A stretch of DNA of 64,000 bases from positions 496,001 through 560,000 of the forward strand of contig JAQJZZ010000001.1 of assembly GCA_030077755.1 (NCBI GenBank), given 5' to 3'. Source of the stretch: Filosporella fistucella. Its lineage: Eukaryota > Ascomycota > Leotiomycetes > Helotiales. The notes under the pieces were generated by a model. The model did not search any database. It saw nothing but the letters and a program-made list of their open reading frames with translations, and had not been told where the DNA came from. Positions within the stretch are counted from its first letter, which is position 1. The number at the start of each line of letters is the position of its first letter. The position numbers were made by a program, and so were the translations under genes. Below are positions 59,677 to 64,000 of the stretch, piece after piece.

Positions 59677-61650
59677 TCACCTACTCACCAAACTTCTCAA
59701 CCATTCGATACCTCCCCCACCACCTCTCCCACCTGCCAACTCCAACCCCCTTCCTCTCCTCCACCTCGTCCATCTCACAAAAGCTCCAATACCCACCATC
59801 AAAAGCGGACTTCCCAGCAATCCCACCAATCCCATAACCAGCAATTTCCCCTGTTTCTCACTCTGCTTAACCACCTGACTATACCTCTCATTCCCGAAAC
59901 TAACTCTCGAGTACTTAGTTCTCCACCCCAAGAACGGGAACCAAATCGAGATCGTCTCTTCCAGGTACTTCCGCGCAAGGTAGATAGGAGAGATGACCGC
60001 TGCGCGCATTTCAGCGTAGTTTGCTAGAGCAAGATCGTTGATGGTATGTGCGTCTGGAGTGCGGACAGTGGTGTAGGCTTGTAATGCTTTTGCGAGAGTT
60101 TCCGAGGAGAGGGAGGAGGTCTCGGAAAATGGAGTTGGCAGATGGGAGTCTAGTAGGGAGAAGAGGACTGATACGTCTTCAAGACCAGCGTTCATGCCTT
60201 GCCCGTAGAAAGGAACCATTGCATGGGCGGCGTCGCCGAGGATGATACAGGAAGAGCCGAAGTGGTAAGGAGTCAGCTTGATAGAGATGAGTGGTAAATG
60301 CGGATTACTCGTGAAAGAGGATATTAATGCGTTGGGACTGATAAGAGAAGTGACGCCTGGGAAGTTTGTATCGAAAAATGCAGGCAGTGTATGTGGTGCG
60401 TTTTCTAGAGAGGAGAAATGAGAAGAGGGCAGGAAGAGAGTGCATGTGAAGGAGCCGTCTAGGCTAGGAATGGCGATGAACATAAATTCTTTTCCGGGCC
60501 AGATATGTAGATGGTGAGGTGAAATGGCGAATTTTTCTTCCGAATTCTCAGAAGTGGATGGCATATCTTGAGCGGGGATCGTGAATTCGCACCAGAGAGT
60601 ATCGATATATTGCTGTTGATAATCCATTCGTACGTATTTCATCATGTGATAACGTACTGCGGAATGTGCTCCATCTGCACCGATCAGAAAGTCGAATGAG
60701 ATTTCTATTTCCCGGTCTCTGGAGTTTGGAGACTTGGGGACTGAAGGGGAGTTTGGAGTCGAAACTTCAAACCAGGCTTTATTGCGACGGAAATCGGCGC
60801 CTGTGAGCTTGTGATTGAAGAAGAAGGTTACGTTTGGGAGGGCTTCGAGTTCATCTAGGAGAGCTTTGTTGAGACCTCCTCGGTCTGCGGCGAAAAGGGT
60901 CTATCATTGTAAGCATCGAACCGGAGAGGGCTTGAATTGGTATTACCCTTCCATGAATGTCGTAGTCTTGAGATTGTTCATAAAGCTCTCCAGATACTTT
61001 CTTGCCGTGGATCATGCGCCCTCTCATCGGAATAGTTTGCTCGAGAACATTTTTGAGGAGTTCACGCCGGTTTGTGCCTCTGAGAGCATTTATTCCGCGT
61101 TCTGAGAGAGCGAGATTGATCGATTTGGTGAAGTTTAGCGGGGTCGTGGAAGGGTCACGAAGATCTGAAACATGGACGAGTTAGAGAATGTTGATAATGT
61201 TGGCGACAAGCTATTTAAGTTTCTGGTCGGCTTGCATCTTTGGAATATAGACTTGGAAACTTGGGATTGTAATAAATGAAGCAATAGCGTATGAAATGTG
61301 TAAACATCGTGGGTAGAGACATCCTCCGGACCAAAGGACTCCTGCAGCAAATGTTCGCCACTTGCAAATTGAAGAAAGGAATTTTGGAATTGAAACAACT
61401 TGCGGAAAACATCCTGAGATCACAAAAAGAAGGAGACAAGGACGCAAAACATATGTTCGCTTGAAATCAAACTTCGGAATAGCATAAATCAATAGCCAAG
61501 ACTCTTGAGAGCAAACGCAGGAAACGTACCACTTCGCAACTCGTACAACTCGACTTCATGACCTCTATCAGCAGCATACAAAGCGGCGAGGGCTCCAACA
61601 GGACCAGCACCAACCACCACAGTCTTTTGCTTCTTTTCGACTGAAGCCAT
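59677..61650 (-). CDS. BNA4: Kynurenine 3-monooxygenase
   Basis: Three exons on the minus strand: 61650-61530, 61164 to about 60946, and about 60902-59677, about 510 residues. KMO hydroxylates kynurenine with NADPH and O2 in de novo NAD synthesis and sits in the mitochondrial outer membrane. Seen are the FAD motif [20 protein letters not shown], the KMO signature [33 protein letters not shown], and [21 protein letters not shown] hydrophobic segment near the end ([20 protein letters not shown]) fits the family's C-terminal membrane anchor, followed by a Gly/Arg-rich tail. Intron 1 is 365 bp, far longer than the other introns in this window. The gene is divergent from MAP1. Confidence 0.94.
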
Positions 61651-61929
61651 ATTGAGGAAGAAATTTCGATTTGAAATGAAATATCCCAGGATGAAGATTC
61701 GATGACTGTGACAAAAGTACCCGGCCGTCTCGGAGGATAAAGACACCCTTGAAATCGCTAACCACCCCACGCCTTTCACAACACAATTGAATGCAACGCG
61801 GCTGACAAAATTTCAGCTCACAAACTTGCCCCACCATTAAGTACAACGAGAAGGCTCGCTGGAAGTGTCTCGAGAAATATATTCTTCCTTTTGAAACCAC
61901 GAGATTCAGATCGTAGACATACCGCCATC
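61651..61929. promoter_or_regulatory. Shared divergent promoter of KMO and MAP1
   Basis: Only 279 bp separate the two opposite start codons, so both promoters must lie here or overlap. No single TATA box stands out, in keeping with constitutive genes. Co-regulation is inference. Confidence 0.55.
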
Positions 61930-63288
61930 ATGAATTCAGACTCTGTAGCCATACGAAAATGTATGGGTGCCGATTGCGACAAAGATGCCGGATCACTCCA
62001 ATGTCCAACATGTTTGAAGCTGGGAAAGAACGATAGCTACTTCTGCTCACAAGAATGTTTCAAAAGAAATTGGGTACGCGATTTGACTCTTAAATGAGAG
62101 AGAGGCATGGTTAACAAGTCTGCAGAGCACACACAAAGCCGTACATAAATCCAAGGGTAACTTCCTGAGCAATCTATTTCCCCCAAGCGCCGTTTCTGAA
62201 CCAGATCCAGATACTGGCCTCTACAATCCCTTCCCAACCTTCCCATACACCGGTCCTTTACGCCCAGTATACCCGCTATCAGAAAGACGAGAAGTACCGA
62301 AATCAATAAAACATCCTGATTATGCGTACGATGGCACACCGTACAGCGAACGAACATTCCCGGGAAGGAAGAAAATTGATATCTTGGACAAGGCTGGACA
62401 AGAGGCTATGCGGAAAGTATGTCGATTAGGGAGAGAGGTGTTAGATATTGCAGCTAGAGCCGCTGTACCTGGTGTCACGACAGATTATATCGATGAGGTT
62501 GTCCACAAGGCTTGCATGGAGAGAAATGTATGTCTTATACGATTTGGGGGCGATTCATTCTAACCTTCGCAGTCATATCCATCACCATTAAATTACTGCC
62601 ATTTCCCAAAATCCGTCTGTACATCTCTGAACGAAGTTATCTGCCATGGTATTCCAGATCAACGGGTGCTAGTCGACGGCGATATTCTGAACATCGATGT
62701 CACATTATACCACGGAGGATATCACGGTGATTTGAACGAGACGTACTATATTGGAGATAAAGCTAAGGCAGACCCTGATTCAGTAAGAGTCGTCGAAGCT
62801 GCGAGAAATTCTTTAGCGGAAGCCATCAAGTTGGTGAAGCCAGGTACTCTCTTCAGAGAATATGGAAATGTGATTGAGAAGCACGCCAAATCGCAAGGAT
62901 GCAGTGTCATCAAGTCGTATTGTGGACATGGTATCAATAGTCTCTTCCATTGTTCGCCAAACATTCCACATTATGCGAAAAATAAGGCTGTTGGCGCTGC
63001 GAAGGAAGGGATGTGTTTTACCATCGAGCCGATGATTGCTTTGGGAACTCATAGGGATAAGACGTGGCCAGATGACTGGACTAGTGTTACGCAGGATGGA
63101 AAGAGGACTGCTCAATTTGGTATGTTTCCTGTGGAAGCATATTGGTCATTTACTAACACTTCGCAGAGCATACTCTTCTTGTGACTGCTGATGGTGTGGA
63201 GGTTTTGACAGCGAGACTTCCGGATTCCCCTGGAGGACCGATCGAAATGCCAGTCGTGAATGGAGATACGAAGGTGGAGGCGGCATAA
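61930..63288 (+). CDS. MAP1: Methionine aminopeptidase 1 (type 1, zinc-finger form)
   Basis: Exons 61930-62073, 62126-62527, 62573-63119 and 63167-63288 join in phase to 404 residues. It removes the initiator Met from nascent proteins at the ribosome. The N-terminus has the Cys-rich zinc finger of eukaryotic type 1 enzymes ([30 protein letters not shown]). The catalytic core shows [19 protein letters not shown], the metal ligands in [33 protein letters not shown] and the final Glu in QFEHTLLVT. The start at 61930 places the finger immediately after a short leader. All five metal ligands appear present, so it should be active. Divergent from the KMO gene. Confidence 0.96.
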
Positions 63289-64000
63289 TGATTGATACCC
63301 ATGATGCTATGAGATCAGATTTCATGACCTGTATACCAATACTATGGAAGAAGCATGGATTTCAGGAGGCAAAACGGTCACAGAATCTTGTTGACGTGAC
63401 CGAAAGGTTGCCGAAATGTGACAAATTCTCCAGACGCACCAGTGCAGCACTCTGCCATCATCTAATAAGCATCTATTGCAGCGTCAACTGGAATATAAAT
63501 TTTCAGGTGGACGGGAAGTATCCCAATTCTTAGTAATCACCTTGCCTAGGGAGCCAAATTTCTCGACTTGAAGTTTCACATGAAGGTTGCGCTCTTAGAC
63601 ATCCAGGTATTTCCACTGCTAAGGCTTTCAGAATCGGGTTTATAGGGGCTCTCCCCCGAGGTACCGAATTCCCTCCATTATTGAAGTTCCCTTAGGGATA
63701 TCACATATACCCAGACATAATTAATCACTTCTCGGCCTCCACGGCAGTGGCCCCCCGGAGGGCCAGCGGAGCATCATTACTCATAGCTGGAGCACAATGT
63801 CGCAACAGAGGACTGGTATTCAAAAATATACTCCAGAGGATGTTAATTATTCCCTCCTGATTTCGGACGATGTGATATTGATACCCCTGACATGTGATGT
63901 TCGTAATTCCTCGAGTAAATACTTAGCGCACCAATCAACCCACAACTATCCCAAGCTTTCGATTCCAACAAAACAGCTCCACCACGCGAGCCAGCCAGCC
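63289..64000. other. Right edge, no gene supported
   Basis: 3' flank of MAP1 and about 600 bp of unassigned sequence. A GC-rich patch (about 63745-63770, GTGGCCCCCCGGAGGGCCAG) contains imperfect dyad symmetry (CCCC..GGGG-like). The window ends in a C/A-rich stretch that could be the leader of a gene outside it. Confidence 0.35.

Noticed and set aside
59572..60027. Pro/Ser/His-rich plus-strand ORFs over the KMO 3' end
   Set aside because: They are antisense shadows of the Gly/Arg-rich KMO tail on the minus strand.

Overview
The window is nuclear DNA of a filamentous ascomycete. Genes carry many short GT-AG introns of about 45-65 bp with TGAC/CTAAC-like branch sites, and protein families include CFEM, WSC, 2EXR, highly reducing PKS and fungal-specific transcription-factor domains. 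Moderate GC content and the gene mix suggest Leotiomycetes (Helotiales, Botrytis/Sclerotinia relatives), but that placement is inference from memory of families, not a search result.

Layout. 0.4-1.4 kb: MEMO-family gene. 2.1-4.7 kb (minus): decayed GH92 alpha-mannosidase whose damage looks like RIP. 6.2-10.3 kb: a very unusual secreted protein fusing a GH16 glucanase, five CFEM domains, a WSC domain and a Ser/Thr-rich tail with a GPI-like end. 10.7-11.2 kb: degenerate tandem duplication with a conserved hairpin, upstream of an intact 13-exon highly reducing PKS (11.8-20.0 kb). 20-26 kb: two weak small ORFs, another local duplication, and a fungal zinc-finger gene. 26-34 kb: VAO-type flavin oxidase, a perfect palindrome, a coding-like relic, an aquaporin and a YtcJ-type amidohydrolase. 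34-36 kb: one small Cys-rich gene plus one or two decayed copies. 36-49 kb: cupin, folylpolyglutamate synthase (FPGS), aldehyde dehydrogenase, fungal-type regulator, DHA2-like MFS transporter and a second FPGS. 49-54 kb: GH18-CBM1 chitinase, a relic that looks like a tyrosine recombinase plus C2H2 zinc finger, a 3-unit tandem repeat and a 2EXR gene. 55-64 kb: oleate hydratase, a second 2EXR gene, then kynurenine 3-monooxygenase and methionine aminopeptidase 1 transcribed divergently.

How they fit together. The PKS, VAO oxidase, amidohydrolase, cupin, aldehyde dehydrogenase, regulator and exporter are classes found in secondary-metabolite loci, but unrelated genes lie between them, so a single cluster is only a hypothesis. 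Housekeeping genes (FPGS, KMO, MAP1, MEMO) interleave with accessory ones. The disabled genes (GH92, Cys-rich copies, recombinase relic, 29.1 kb fragment) show local gene decay, some of it with a C-to-T/G-to-A signature. All exon boundaries were worked out by hand from splice signals, reading frame and family knowledge.
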